Of a DNA stretch of 64,000 nucleotides, positions 62,401 through 62,470 are shown in pieces. The notes beneath the pieces were generated by a model. The model searched no databases. It was not told the origin of the DNA and saw only the letters and a list, made by a program, of their open reading frames with translations. Where the stretch lies: positions 100,310,701-100,374,700 of the forward strand of contig OX104134.1 of assembly GCA_944470555.2 (NCBI GenBank). Reading direction: 5' to 3'. The position numbers were made by a program, and so were the translations under genes. Origin of the DNA: Heterobilharzia americana (Eukaryota > Platyhelminthes > Trematoda > Strigeidida > Schistosomatidae). Each line of letters begins with the position of its first letter. Within the stretch, counting starts at the first letter, position 1.

Positions 62401-62470
62401 CGAAGCAGAGTTTGCTAGACAAATTCACGCTATTGTCCATGAAAGTAACCGACATTTATATCCTGAATAG
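1611..62470 (+). CDS. Ras GTPase-activating protein, SynGAP/DAB2IP-like, multi-exon gene (exons listed separately)
   Basis: RasGAPs of this family speed GTP hydrolysis by Ras or Rap at membranes; PH and C2 domains provide membrane targeting. Seen here: a C2 domain (WIQEAKGL, RYYC, ARTTVK and FWGEEF resemble SynGAP C2), then the all-helical GAP domain with arginine finger in LRANSIATK, the FLRYICPAI motif and the IQTLANFS helix, then a low-complexity tail and a coiled coil, the order found in SynGAP and DAB2IP. Splice phases of the exons chain correctly from 22484 to the stop at 62468-62470, allowing three short introns or frame breaks (28028, 59736, 62198). About 1,590 residues follow the C2 start, longer than human SynGAP (about 1,340 in total) because of Asn/Ser-rich insertions. 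The C-terminus ends in RHLYPE, not the PDZ ligand of SynGAP-alpha1. PH-domain exons are not securely located. Orthology within the SynGAP/DAB2IP/RASAL2 group is undecided. Confidence 0.93.
1702..2357 (+). other. intron with a copy of an interspersed repeat
   Basis: Bounded by donor GTAAGT at 1702 and acceptor tttcaag at 2357. Most of it (1789-2130) is a diverged copy of the sequence at 5303-5612, in the same orientation, with the shared words tgattggc, cagtctgattcat and gaaacaacca. Confidence 0.45.
1789..2130 (+). repeat. interspersed repeat, copy 1 of a direct pair with 5303-5612
   Basis: Aligns by eye over about 320 bp with 5303-5612, with many substitutions and small gaps. Shared blocks include cagtctgattcat, gaaacaaccaat and aaaataaatg. 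No coding potential and no clear terminal structure; class unknown. Confidence 0.6.
2358..2716 (+). CDS. RasGAP gene exon: Asn/Ser/Thr-rich N-terminal segment
   Basis: The open frame runs from acceptor tttcaag (ends 2357) to donor GTAAGT at 2717. It enters with a two-base lead and leaves in phase 0, so it encodes about 120 residues from HVGQQTNTRG to GGRKIL. Composition is low-complexity and polar, with NRNNNTNS and HHQHQQ runs, as is common in the disordered N-termini of this family. No domain is visible. The exon lies about 20 kb before the C2 exon, and its exit phase (0) does not fit the C2 exon's entry phase (needs two carried bases), so at least one exon lies between them. Confidence 0.6.
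2840..2861 (+). CDS. candidate 22-nt micro-exon of the RasGAP gene
   Basis: A pyrimidine-rich tract and acceptor ttatttcttatcag end at 2839; a donor GTAAGA starts at 2862. Read in the phase left by the previous exon it gives IADQLLH plus one base. Micro-exons are well known in schistosomes, but no homology supports these few residues. The stronger acceptor at 2808 (run of C) leads to an in-frame stop, so it is less likely. Confidence 0.18.
3230..3365 (+). mobile_element. CR1-like LINE fragment, C-terminal end of ORF2
   Basis: The translated piece LRWLAHVLQMFNHCF matches the LRWLGHVLRMP motif typical of the C-terminal end of schistosome CR1-like LINE ORF2. Short, broken and without ends. Confidence 0.5.
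4490..4670 (+). mobile_element. SM-alpha-type SINE, near full length, with hammerhead ribozyme
   Basis: A tRNA-like head has an A-box-like tggcttagaggataacg (4500-4516) and a B-box-like ggattccagcc (4543-4553), followed by the conserved body aacaacatcactcac and the hammerhead at 4591-4636. It lies in sense orientation in the RasGAP intron. This organisation is the one described for the SM-alpha family of Schistosoma. Confidence 0.85.
4591..4636 (+). ncRNA. hammerhead ribozyme, best-preserved copy in the window
   Basis: Core CTGACGAG is at 4597-4604 and CGAAAC at 4617-4622. Stem II is a perfect CCCT/AGGG with loop AAGT. The cleavage triplet GTC is at 4627-4629. Stem I pairs ATCTGG (4591-4596) with CTAGAT (4630-4635), all six positions paired with one G-U. 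Other copies carry ATCCAG/CTGGAT here, so both strands of the stem changed while pairing was kept. Every core residue needed for cleavage is present; activity is inferred. Confidence 0.85.
5303..5612 (+). repeat. interspersed repeat, copy 2 of the pair with 1789-2130
   Basis: See 1789-2130. This copy shows the same order of blocks, with lower similarity in the middle. Non-coding. Confidence 0.6.
6590..6830. mobile_element. chimeric SM-alpha SINE remnant with + strand hammerhead core
   Basis: A minus-oriented SINE piece (about 6660-6750, degenerate core) runs into a + oriented tail with CTGATGAG (6771-6778) and CGAAAC (6791-6796). Stem II is mostly pairable. The 5' half of stem I (cattcac) does not pair with the 3' side, and the triplet is GTA, so cleavage is doubtful. 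Confidence 0.6.
7330..7515 (-). mobile_element. tRNA-headed SINE-like element, non-SM-alpha
   Basis: On the minus strand a B-box-like ggttctgggcttagtcc follows an A-box-like tgccttagtggtaaggtgc, as in tRNA-derived SINE heads. The tail has no hammerhead core. Similar tRNA-headed sequence occurs near 39550-39860 (minus) and 59190-59370 (plus). Confidence 0.4.
8620..8730 (-). mobile_element. decayed SM-alpha SINE tail
   Basis: The minus-strand tail shows the diagnostic cagattccactcctagcc end (seen here as ggctaggagtggaatctg), but the hammerhead core is mutated: cggaac replaces CGAAAC, and CTGATGAG is lost. Confidence 0.5.
8997..9250 (-). mobile_element. CR1-like LINE fragment, ORF2 C-terminus
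   Basis: An 83-codon open stretch on the minus strand contains MNLHRLRWLANVLHMSNH and VGLAWKRAQ, followed by WLGSPRR. These match in order the end of schistosome CR1-like ORF2 proteins (LHRLRWLGHVLRMP, GWKKARGGQ, GWGPRD). No RT domain is present; truncated. Confidence 0.75.
9290..9440 (-). mobile_element. family-B tRNA-headed SINE remnant
   Basis: On the minus strand the B-box-like ggttcgaatcc (seen as ggattcgaacc at about 9399-9409) and a degenerate tail with acgaaacc match the elements at 40408-40731 and 61640-61880. The hammerhead core is largely lost. Confidence 0.5.
10480..10680 (+). mobile_element. SM-alpha SINE tail with hammerhead
   Basis: CTGACGAG is at 10606-10613 and CGAAAC at 10626-10631. 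Stem II TTCT/AGAA is perfect and a GTC triplet follows. Stem I is poorly paired on the 5' side. The tail ggattccgctatcagcca is typical. Sense orientation in the RasGAP intron; the tRNA head is decayed. Confidence 0.7.
11280..11570 (+). repeat. repeat (family C) with two hammerhead-like motifs
   Basis: Two separate cores: CTGACGAG 11291-11298 with CGAAAC 11311-11316, and CTGATGAG 11522-11529 with CGAAAC 11546-11551. The second has a six-pair stem II (CTTGCC/GGTGAG). Neither has a good GTC triplet in the expected place. Related sequence with cagattcaggt and ctcacagct words occurs at 20040-20700, 35680-35960 and 52440-52750. Confidence 0.45.
12480..12860 (+). repeat. CCAAT-rich interspersed repeat, + orientation
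   Basis: Contains many aaccaatca/gaccaatca units and ends with taaatattcatgcacaaccaatta. The minus strand of 41810-42235 is a related copy: short translated words of both align (SLQRESPSPV here, SLQKESPTPV there). Partial copies lie at 15840-16125, 21540-21870, 36540-36760 and 55860-56270. Class unknown; no transposase seen. Confidence 0.6.
13017..13516. other. assembly gap of exactly 500 N
   Basis: Exactly 500 undetermined bases, the usual placeholder length for a scaffold join of unknown size. Open frames running through it are artefacts. It lies in the intron region where the missing PH-domain exon or exons should be. Confidence 0.98.
13729..13765 (+). CDS. candidate short exon before C2 (possible end of PH domain)
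   Basis: An excellent acceptor (gattttctttcattccag, ends 13728) precedes 37 bases that end at a moderate donor GTGGGT. With a two-base lead it reads LSSGNRQLYLC and leaves two bases (tg), exactly what the C2 exon at 22484 needs. The joined peptide SSGNRQLYLCCLKRLVNP can be laid on the SynGAP PH end (SAAERDKWIENLQRAVKP), with R kept and Y in place of W. Weak homology, good phase. Confidence 0.25.
14280..15610 (-). mobile_element. Penelope-like element (PLE) fragment: RT core, linker and start of GIY-YIG domain
   Basis: Reading the minus strand from 15600 downwards, the pieces in order are KLDYPIRPVVDF (PLE RT, like HKPDKPLRPIV), MVSFDVTSCYTNISI (PLE RT motif SFDVTSLFTNIP), then FKPPNSLREKL and MYHIPCDEVKVP, which resemble the linker and the start of the GIY-YIG endonuclease (YRIPCxDC). 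Frames are broken by stops and indels. The 3' flank (14340-14480) aligns with the 3' flank of the copy at 32310-32935, which confirms one family. Confidence 0.8.
15840..16125. repeat. CCAAT-rich interspersed repeat copy
   Basis: Carries gtgcatgaatatttatac, attggtcagttggtg and gcgaccaatcaaatcacac blocks shared with 12480-12860, 21540-21870 and 36540-36760. Both the head and tail blocks are present. Confidence 0.5.
16290..16470 (+). mobile_element. tRNA-headed SINE-like fragment
   Basis: Includes a B-box-like gggtttcaatctt and the words ctgggtgacgtgggttt and ggtggagcacggtttcttgg. Related to other non-SM-alpha SINE pieces in the window; diverged, so the family is unclear. Confidence 0.3.
16643..16674. 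repeat. microsatellite, (ACAG)n then (GACG)n
   Basis: Short tract cagacagacagacgg followed by several ggac units. A related cagacagaaagacagacagg tract lies at about 46668-46686, in the same position relative to a LINE fragment. Confidence 0.9.
16690..17240 (-). mobile_element. CR1-like LINE fragment, reverse transcriptase part
   Basis: On the minus strand VDDIVLLGEEADKIQSLLDI matches the RT catalytic region (YADDIVLLGEDADKMQSLL) of schistosome CR1-like LINEs; the first residue of the YADD box is altered or broken by a stop. Frames are broken upstream. A related copy is at 46600-47230, same strand. Confidence 0.75.
17555..17650 (-). mobile_element. family-B SINE tail with hammerhead-like motif (minus)
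   Basis: On the minus strand TGATGAG (seen as CTCATCA 17588-17594) and CGAAAC (seen as GTTTCG 17570-17575) are separated by 12 bases that can form a weak stem II. Next to it are ctgcaacctcccgaggga words, typical of family B. Confidence 0.5.
17690..17760 (+). repeat. hammerhead-like motif (plus), paired with the minus copy at 17570
   Basis: CTGACGAG is at 17715-17722 and CGAAAC at 17735-17740, in a diverged context. Together with 17570-17594 it forms an inverted arrangement like the one at 40408-40731. Confidence 0.45.
17876..18790 (+). repeat. left arm of 915-bp inverted repeat
   Basis: Near-identical, as reverse complement, to 22769-23683, with only a few mismatches by eye (for example cgtagccag against cgtggccag). 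Edges are sharp on both sides and the arms are equally long. It contains no recognisable protein; short open frames in it simply recur on the opposite strand of the other arm. Confidence 0.92.
20040..20700. repeat. family-C interspersed repeats with degenerate hammerhead-like parts
   Basis: Two adjacent copies. On the minus strand at about 20405-20440 ctgatgat ... gcgaaac is spaced like a hammerhead but lacks the last G of CTGATGAG. Shares cagctgagtaattttctc-type words with 35680-35960 and 52440-52750. Confidence 0.4.
21540..21870. repeat. CCAAT-rich interspersed repeat copy
   Basis: Blocks attggttgtgtatgaatatt, ctgattggttgattgg and accaatcagattacattcaa match the other copies in the same order. 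Confidence 0.5.
22115..22290 (+). mobile_element. SM-alpha SINE with decayed hammerhead
   Basis: tRNA-like head with A box agcctagtggataacgc and B box gggttcgagtc; body aacaacatcactcct; CTGACGAG 22224-22231. The second core block is atgaaac in place of CGAAAC, and stem II is disrupted, so it should be inactive. It ends about 190 bp before the C2 exon. Confidence 0.75.
22484..22585 (+). CDS. RasGAP gene exon: PH-C2 junction and first C2 strand
   Basis: Acceptor ctcttctttacag ends at 22483; donor GTGAGT starts at 22586. After a one-base lead it encodes LKRLVNPAQDAQRRKENC then LTIWIQEAKGLSGKN. This matches SynGAP NLQRAVKPNKDNSRRVDNV and LKLWIIEARELPPKK, the end of the PH helix and first beta strand of C2. 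It needs two carried bases from an earlier exon. The exon sits in the loop of the 915-bp inverted repeat (arms 17876-18790 and 22769-23683). Confidence 0.93.
22769..23683 (-). repeat. right arm of 915-bp inverted repeat
   Basis: Reverse complement of 17876-18790 at near identity. The spacer between the arms is 3,978 bp and contains the 102-bp C2 exon. Such arms can pair in the pre-mRNA. Confidence 0.92.
23930..24110 (-). mobile_element. family-B tRNA-headed SINE remnant
   Basis: Words ggtaggaagccctgcg, catcagcggggcaacctcg and ggaactgg follow the order of other family-B copies (minus orientation). The hammerhead block is damaged (ctttgtcc in place of GTTTCGTCC). Confidence 0.5.
24612..24710 (+). 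CDS. RasGAP gene exon: C2 core
   Basis: Starts after ttattgttaag (ends 24611) and ends at donor GTGAGT (24711). With the two bases carried from the previous exon it encodes RYYCTIHVNGTICARTTVKQ and then MTDMLFWGEEFDL. This matches SynGAP RYYCELCLDDMLYARTTSK and VFWGEHFEF, the strand pair and ARTT/WGE signature of the family's C2 domain. It leaves two bases (ag). Confidence 0.94.
24880..25030 (+). mobile_element. tRNA-headed SINE, family with short acgaaac tail
   Basis: B-box-like ggttcgagccc, then cgcatactaggacgaaacag, and a tail ending in cagttagtgcgtgaaatcaa. Similar to 53460-53650 (ggacaaaacagctgtcc, cagttagtacgtgatgaat) and 59190-59370. A full CTGATGAG is absent here. Confidence 0.5.
25840..25880 (+). 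repeat. PLE-type hammerhead-like remnant
   Basis: CTGAAGA (25844-25850), a short pairable stretch and CGAAACG (25868-25874) resemble minimal hammerheads described in Penelope-like element terminal repeats. The U-to-A change in CTGATGA would inactivate it. Could be chance. Confidence 0.25.
27870..28027 (+). CDS. RasGAP gene exon: C2, with His-rich insertion
   Basis: Acceptor cttctttttcag ends at 27869. The one-base lead completes a serine codon with the carried ag. It reads SGLTECSELTIQIWKADSAS, which fits the C2 strand VRALRLHLYRDSDKK of SynGAP, then a His/Arg-rich insertion (RRHRHHHHQQ). The frame stops at 28057-28059 unless it leaves at donor GTAAGC (28028). Ending at 28027 leaves one base, which fits the next block. 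Confidence 0.85.
28028..28059 (+). other. proposed 32-nt intron
   Basis: Starts GTAAGC, ends CCGTAG. Removing it joins two open blocks in different frames without a stop (H then DDGSVSPPD). Very short introns are known in schistosomes. The alternative is one missing base between about 28031 and 28056. Confidence 0.55.
28060..28239 (+). CDS. RasGAP gene exon: C2 loop insertion
   Basis: Encodes DDGSVSPPDFSAFRNS and on to SKVSKSSLV, ending one base into a codon at donor GTGAGT (28240). It is Asn/Asp/Ser/Lys-rich, including a short Asn run. It corresponds to the variable loop of C2 between strands, where SynGAP has KKRKKDKAGYVG. The carried g plus the next exon's ca gives alanine, so the join reads LVATVNICLSD, like SynGAP LVTVPVATLAG. 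Confidence 0.85.
29400..29800 (+). mobile_element. CR1-like LINE fragment, between RT and C-terminus
   Basis: Translated pieces SDGLVANEISARMK, FDFRQTLGVPRSIRLPI and LLHGCGTWSVIKRTDHMK match in order SGGLVSDEISARIQKA, LRHLWRRRDIRLSIK and LLYGCETWPVRVEDTRK of schistosome CR1-like ORF2. Stops and frameshifts are present. Confidence 0.7.
30440..30630 (-). mobile_element. family-B SINE remnant
   Basis: ttctgcaacttcc, ttgaatccgcatcaccca and caatgttaccactgaact follow the family-B order (minus orientation). The hammerhead region is not preserved. Confidence 0.45.
31060..31740 (+). mobile_element. CR1-like LINE 3' end (ORF2 end and 3' UTR), copy 1
   Basis: HHPLRWLPHILEDMPSH (31170-31220) and GEVGLRWKTLHHHGHTN match the ORF2 C-terminus. 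The tail follows with gacctgaa-like words and a short (AATC)n tract. 31070-31490 is a direct repeat of 49905-50360 with very few differences. Confidence 0.8.
32310..32935 (+). mobile_element. Penelope-like element fragment with GIY-YIG domain remnant
   Basis: WWALKPTNSLKEEL (linker) is followed by LIDHIPCNDCKVKYL, which matches the GIY-YIG start (YRIPCxDCxxxYIG). Then LEKNSAITLHA, a stop, and IHNDTMRWMGLCDNSK and LRVELFTGPLLIESK match the rest of the PLE endonuclease (NSALALH, HxIDW, EAxxI). Stop codons and a damaged GIY-YIG core show decay. Related to 14280-15610. Confidence 0.8.
33028..33546 (+). CDS. RasGAP gene exon: end of C2 and start of GAP domain
   Basis: Acceptor ctttcactatag ends at 33027; donor GTAAGT at 33547. 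The exon reads TVNICLSDISNSGEVEAWYT (C2 end, like HFTEQWYPV in SynGAP), then a polar insertion with KTKSRGKHSN, then IQIRVKIRYRALTVLPLSSY (SynGAP VRLKARYQTMSILPMELY). Then come LDPWLNVKAKAELAGSMVV and VTEFLTSLILCEVRKQ, which fit LEPALNVKGKEEVASALVH and AKDFLSDMAMSEVD. This is the extra-GAP helical region and the first helices of the catalytic domain. The polar insertion is not in vertebrate homologues. Confidence 0.94.
34495..34600 (-). mobile_element. SM-alpha SINE tail with near-intact hammerhead (minus)
   Basis: On the minus strand CTGATGAG (reverse of 34547-34554) and CGAAAC (reverse of 34529-34534) are intact, a GTC triplet is present and stem I (TTCCAG/TTGGAT) pairs over five positions. 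Stem II has one mismatch. Antisense to the RasGAP gene. Confidence 0.75.
35205..35590 (+). repeat. interspersed repeat, direct pair with 57040-57410
   Basis: Shared words in order: gactgtcactct / ccgtcactct, cagtcattg, gttttcaagttagtttgtag / tttcaaagtgagtttatag, tgtagaggttt. Non-coding, diverged, class unknown. Confidence 0.55.
35680..35960 (+). repeat. family-C repeat with degenerate hammerhead-like part
   Basis: ggccagattcaggtattctgaac and ctcgaggtatactgctgg match 20500-20600; gatgagcttctgcccgaaat is a decayed core. See 11280-11570. Confidence 0.4.
36540..36760. repeat. CCAAT-rich interspersed repeat copy
   Basis: Blocks aaccaatcagattaagca, accaatcagatcatgctcaa and ataaatatccatac match 12700-12840 in order. 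Confidence 0.55.
36885..37055 (+). mobile_element. SM-alpha SINE, near full length, hammerhead core mutated
   Basis: Head: accagtgggtaaagctttgg (A-box region) and ggattcgagtttcag (B box). CTGACGAG is at 36994-37001 with a perfect stem II TCCC/GGGA, but the next block is ccaaat in place of CGAAAC. The tail tcctggattccactgctag is intact. Sense orientation; should not cleave. Confidence 0.82.
38991..39297 (+). CDS. RasGAP gene exon: GAP domain with arginine finger
   Basis: Acceptor ccgtgtcaag ends at 38990; donor GTAGGT at 39298. It reads DPNMVLRANSIATKATEIYL then RLVGGTYLSNILSDFVQTVI, matching SynGAP [20 protein letters not shown] and GQKYLKDAIGEFIRALY. The arginine in LRANS (39011-39013) is the catalytic finger of RasGAPs. 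A short insertion (VSSTTPTSPTARH) follows, then YEVDIAKVHTSSQLAENQLN, like [20 protein letters not shown]. It enters with a two-base lead and leaves two bases. Confidence 0.96.
39298..41318 (+). other. intron with SINE-like elements and a palindromic SINE pair
   Basis: 39540-39870 holds a tRNA-headed repeat (minus) that shares ctgaccccacaggtcag-type words with 51455-51540. 40408-40731 is a palindromic pair of family-B SINEs. 40850-41110 is a CCAAT-rich fragment. Confidence 0.7.
40408..40731. mobile_element. head-to-head pair of family-B SINEs forming a long palindrome, each with a hammerhead-like motif
   Basis: Left arm 40408-40557 is the reverse complement of right arm 40580-40731 with few mismatches and a spacer of about 22 bp. 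Each arm has a tRNA-like B box (ggttcgaatctcaggcgg orientation) and a hammerhead-like core. Left arm, minus strand: CTGACGAG (reverse of 40468-40475), stem II TGCC/AGCA region, CGAAAC (reverse of 40450-40455), then GTC four bases on. Right arm, plus strand: CTGATGAG 40665-40672 but atgaaaag in place of CGAAAC. Confidence 0.8.
41319..41589 (+). CDS. RasGAP gene exon: GAP domain with FLRYICPAI motif
   Basis: Acceptor cttcttttatag ends at 41318; donor GTTAGT at 41590. It reads QFRTLFVEIRHHLDCSK, a polar insertion with NNNTNKKGQ, then HVISACLFLRYICPAILSPS (SynGAP [20 protein letters not shown]) and FNLTQEFPSEPRVLRAFTL (GLMQEYPDEQTSRTLTLI). The arginine of FLRY (41497-41499) is the residue that stabilises the finger loop in RasGAPs. 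The exon ends in phase 0. Confidence 0.97.
41810..42235 (-). repeat. CCAAT-rich interspersed repeat, minus orientation
   Basis: Reverse-complement relative of 12480-12860 (shared agccaaccaatc and gaccaaccaatcac units). It abuts the 3' end of the RTE LINE at 42245. Confidence 0.55.
42245..43610 (-). mobile_element. RTE-like LINE, 5'-truncated, RT and C-terminal part
   Basis: Minus strand, from 43610 down: SKILSRIIPEGLKDALDSK, ATLRIIIEQ, LSDAFEVKTGVKQGCLLSP, VVDWIMQQTVRSEKRGIRW, EDLDFADDLCLVSHKLEDLQ (RT catalytic FADD box), then VKIGKARQAFISLKPMWRSS and WRRSCEEEMRASGLSWSQV near the 3' end. This is the order of RTE-clade (SR2-related) ORF2. Frames are interrupted by stops and indels. 42940-43590 is nearly identical to 63100-63755. 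Confidence 0.9.
44490..44680 (+). mobile_element. SM-alpha SINE, hammerhead decayed
   Basis: Body words accgctcactgggtgggaggcacatccag and tail ctccactgctagcc are present. The core is mutated (ctaatgag, and no CGAAAC). Sense orientation. Confidence 0.65.
44785..45288 (+). CDS. RasGAP gene exon: end of GAP domain and start of tail
   Basis: Acceptor tttcttacccatag ends at 44784; donor GTAAGT at 45289; phase 0 in and out (168 codons). VAKTIQTLANFSLFSGTKEA then YMKFMNQFVTSQLPAVRQFL match SynGAP [20 protein letters not shown] and LGFMNEFLELEWGSMQQFL, the last helices of the GAP domain. Next is an Asn/Ser-rich insertion, then SNHEGFIGDTYRLKDFL, like SSFEGYIDLGRELSTLH. The first codon is GTG inside an exon, not a start. 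Confidence 0.96.
45355..45490 (-). mobile_element. family-B SINE remnant
   Basis: aggtttgaacccc (B-box complement), ggggaacaccagtt and gcagatactcgttgctgatg are family-B words. The hammerhead core is incomplete (caatttcggc). Confidence 0.45.
46600..47230 (-). mobile_element. CR1-like LINE fragment, RT and following region
   Basis: On the minus strand HDIAMLCEDADRMQSFLDIL matches YADDIAMLCEDADRMQSLL, with the YADD box altered to IHDI. Downstream VDQFT and TNVIFRRIQG fit the following domain. Related to 16690-17240, and preceded on the low-coordinate side by a similar cagacag tract. Confidence 0.72.
47281..47350 (-). mobile_element. SM-alpha SINE tail with hammerhead core (minus)
   Basis: CTGATGAG (reverse of 47332-47339) and CGAAAC (reverse of 47310-47315) are intact and stem I ATCCAG/CTGGAT is perfect. 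Stem II carries an insertion that folds differently (TGAG-G-CTCA), and the triplet is CTC in place of GTC. Confidence 0.65.
47455..47560 (+). mobile_element. SM-alpha SINE head, 3'-truncated
   Basis: tagcctagcagatgcatctg (A-box region), gggttcgagtcccagc (B box), then acaatatcactcaccactca and gtgcacatgcgc. The element stops before the hammerhead. Confidence 0.65.
48705..48775 (-). mobile_element. SM-alpha SINE tail with hammerhead core (minus)
   Basis: CTGATGAG (reverse of 48745-48752) and CGAAAC (reverse of 48727-48732) are intact; stem II TTCT/GGGA pairs using G-U. The triplet is CTC, and stem I has one mismatch. Confidence 0.68.
49599..49755. repeat. (TACC)n microsatellite, about 155 bp
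   Basis: Almost pure TACC units. It encodes an artificial YLPTYLPT stretch in one frame, not a protein. It lies about 110 bp before a CR1-like LINE 3' end. Confidence 0.98.
49900..50590 (+). mobile_element. CR1-like LINE 3' end, copy 2
   Basis: HHPLRWLPHILVDMPSH and GEVGLRWKTLHHRGHTN, then the 3' tail. 49905-50360 is nearly identical to 31070-31490. The further tail (tgctgtgaagtgtgtgg, gtttttgtctatc) is shared with 28600-28690. Confidence 0.8.
51084..51323 (+). CDS. RasGAP gene exon: tail after GAP domain
   Basis: Acceptor aacttatcgaattag ends at 51083; donor GTAAGT at 51324; phase 0 in and out (80 codons). It reads HNSKFSMNGDSSVKPLGDES, LPPLPTGHQYAPHLGLRDH and LPLCLALCHLQLSEAIEKV. The last part is probably the helix that closes the extra-GAP region (SynGAP LGPLPRLLNDISTALR). 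Before it is disordered tail. Supported by phase match on both sides and clean splice sites. Confidence 0.85.
51324..51737 (+). other. intron, or 48-nt intron plus an alternative exon
   Basis: The simplest model splices 51323 to 51738. Within it an excellent acceptor (cagtttctttttatatag, ends 51371) lies only 48 nt after the donor and opens a frame FIQSGMNSSLGGMAADSG and on to a stop at 51525. From about 51455 the sequence is a repeat shared with 39700-39785. Confidence 0.5.
51738..52205 (+). CDS. RasGAP gene exon: Ser/Asn-rich tail
   Basis: Acceptor ttttctatttttag ends at 51737; donor GTGAGT at 52206; phase 0 in and out (156 codons). NRQSNINELKSILDEVNTFL may form a helix. The rest is low-complexity: SSLPSSSSPSPN, NQHHHQ, SISSATSFSSF. 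No domain; expected disordered scaffold tail, as in SynGAP. Confidence 0.9.
52440..52750. repeat. family-C repeat with hammerhead-like part (minus)
   Basis: Minus strand ctgatgaaccc ... gagcgaaacagctgtcc: CGAAAC and GTC are in place, but CTGATGAG is CTGATGAA. A strong ACCACTG/CAGTGGT pairing closes it. Related to 20040-20700. Confidence 0.42.
53035..53235 (+). mobile_element. SM-alpha SINE, full length, hammerhead with one key mutation
   Basis: Head ccgtggcctagtcggtaacg and gggttcgattcccag; body gagcaacatcactcctcact; CTGATGAG 53159-53166; perfect stem I ATCCAG/CTGGAT; GTC present; tail tggattccactgctgatc. The second core block is CAAAAC in place of CGAAAC, and stem II is enlarged. Sense orientation, probably inactive. 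Confidence 0.82.
53460..53650 (+). mobile_element. tRNA-headed SINE with hammerhead-like block
   Basis: B-box-like gcgttcgatccctgg, CTGATGAGTCCC (53542-53553), then ggacaaaacagctgtccgg and a tail tcagccagttagtacgtgat. Same tail as 24880-25030 but with the CTGATGAG block kept. Confidence 0.55.
53880..54010 (-). mobile_element. SM-alpha SINE tail (minus), core mutated
   Basis: Minus strand: CTGACGAGTCCCGGG and cggaac in place of CGAAAC; tail cctggattccactgctagtc. Stem I ATCCGG/CTGGAT pairs with one G-U. Confidence 0.7.
54643..54694 (+). CDS. RasGAP gene exon: short tail exon
   Basis: Acceptor attctattgatttttag ends at 54642; donor GTATGC at 54695. It reads TDSNIELVVSRGHQSTS plus one base. Phase 0 in; the single base fits the two-base lead of the next exon (valine). 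Supported by phase on both sides. Confidence 0.72.
54822..55699 (+). CDS. RasGAP gene exon: long polar tail
   Basis: Acceptor ttactacttgtcctcag ends at 54821; donor GTAAGT at 55700. It encodes about 293 residues from SGKKSPNSKRSVEIKD to KRTALFLPE, leaving in phase 0. No domain; polar and proline-containing, with RRHETIVIYREPQGT and RRNWAPPVYMSIGRI as the most ordered-looking parts. The intron before it is only 127 nt. Basic/Ser patches (KKSPNSKRS, KRRHE) could be phosphorylation sites, which is only inference. Confidence 0.9.
57040..57410 (+). repeat. interspersed repeat, direct pair with 35205-35590
   Basis: See 35205-35590; followed directly by the (ATT)n tract. Confidence 0.55.
57423..57485. 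repeat. (ATT)n microsatellite
   Basis: About 21 uninterrupted ATT units. Confidence 0.97.
57900..58130. mobile_element. two SM-alpha SINE remnants, minus then plus
   Basis: A minus piece (tttgggactccctagtcagcgg, gtacctgcacacc, B box ggctcgaaccc) runs into a plus tail (catcagctgactaacggg, catggattctaatgctggc). Both cores are mutated. The head-to-head layout is like 6590-6830 and 60775-60970. Confidence 0.6.
58931..59048. repeat. foldback element, 53-bp arms
   Basis: Arms 58931-58983 and 58996-59048 are reverse complements with a handful of mismatches and a 12-nt loop. A diverged single arm (gacatcagttggagaaac) is at 665-682. It could be a MITE or a palindromic duplication. Confidence 0.8.
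59190..59430 (+). mobile_element. tRNA-headed SINE ending in (AAT)n
   Basis: ccgaccaagtggctgaattg and gggttcaatctccggc (B box), then ccgcatactacaaggactgg and a tail that runs into about 20 AAT units (59370-59430). A 3' simple repeat is typical for SINE insertions. Confidence 0.55.
59500..59735 (+). CDS. RasGAP gene exon: coiled coil
   Basis: Phase 0 acceptor aatacaaag ends at 59499 (weak pyrimidine tract). TNTPIPGEDFRSELDASQAR then LAEAQARLLANEAERIHLL and RSWRSELIKQSHLLN form a predicted coiled coil with heptad Leu/Ala spacing. In SynGAP the C-terminal coiled coil ([20 protein letters not shown]) mediates trimerisation and sits at the same place. The frame would stop at 59755; leaving at 59735 with two bases restores reading. 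Confidence 0.88.
59736..59776 (+). other. proposed 41-nt intron, or site of a 1-base deletion
   Basis: Starts GTACAC, ends CACTTTAG and contains a branch-point-like ttaactaat. Splicing gives an in-frame D then LDKNEPRSISV. The alternative is one missing base in 59712-59757, where both frames are open (for example one more T at caattaac would give NYNLTNNQHFSLD). Confidence 0.45.
59777..60091 (+). CDS. RasGAP gene exon: Asp-rich acidic tail
   Basis: LDKNEPRSISVIPVMNLSN, then TYSEGGIYDYEVG, a run of Asp (DDDDDDED) and IDEDDDDRKN, then TGNGMDGGRHGGNSTIGRSF and SSMKSQ. It ends at donor GTAAGC (60092) with two bases (ag), which join the first base of the next exon to give R. The (GAT)n coding repeat could vary in length. 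Confidence 0.88.
60190..60460 (+). mobile_element. CR1-like LINE 3' end, diverged copy 3
   Basis: Same layout as 31060-31740: gggggagctgggttaggttgg, agtctttcactgctggtttaag, gacgcttggtgacatggctga, cttctaaagcttgaatac. Much more diverged than the other two copies. Confidence 0.7.
60775..60970. mobile_element. SM-alpha SINE remnants, minus then plus
   Basis: Minus tail (tagctaacagtggaatccag, core ctgatgaa ... gatgaaac), then plus piece with ctgacgagtaag and agcgaaat. Both hammerheads are degenerate. Head-to-head as at 57900-58130. Confidence 0.6.
61640..61880 (-). mobile_element. family-B SINE (minus)
   Basis: gtcagccaggaaggcg, gcaacctccggagaaaactgatgtc, then a second stretch cctagacgaagtagggcttcctaccgattgcctc in the family-B order. 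The hammerhead core is disrupted. Confidence 0.5.
62003..62470 (+). CDS. RasGAP gene terminal exon (with a frame break at 62198-62223)
   Basis: Acceptor tcctatgtttacag ends at 62002. It reads SYNNRPRMGASAIVTN, LYDYHGTMVSDTVTAVHLQS, NGNNTTTSSPPPRR, then a frame change, then EVNRISRSPSTPGMLPSS, DNNCNNNHTWSAA and AEFARQIHAIVHESNRHLYP before TAG (62468-62470). The frame change at the A7 run (62203-62209) is solved either by one more A (giving RRWQKKLSTSS) or by removing 26 nt, 62198-62223 (GTGGCA to CTAG), which also keeps phase. The first is simpler. The end is Ser/Asn-rich with a final amphipathic helix. Confidence 0.85.
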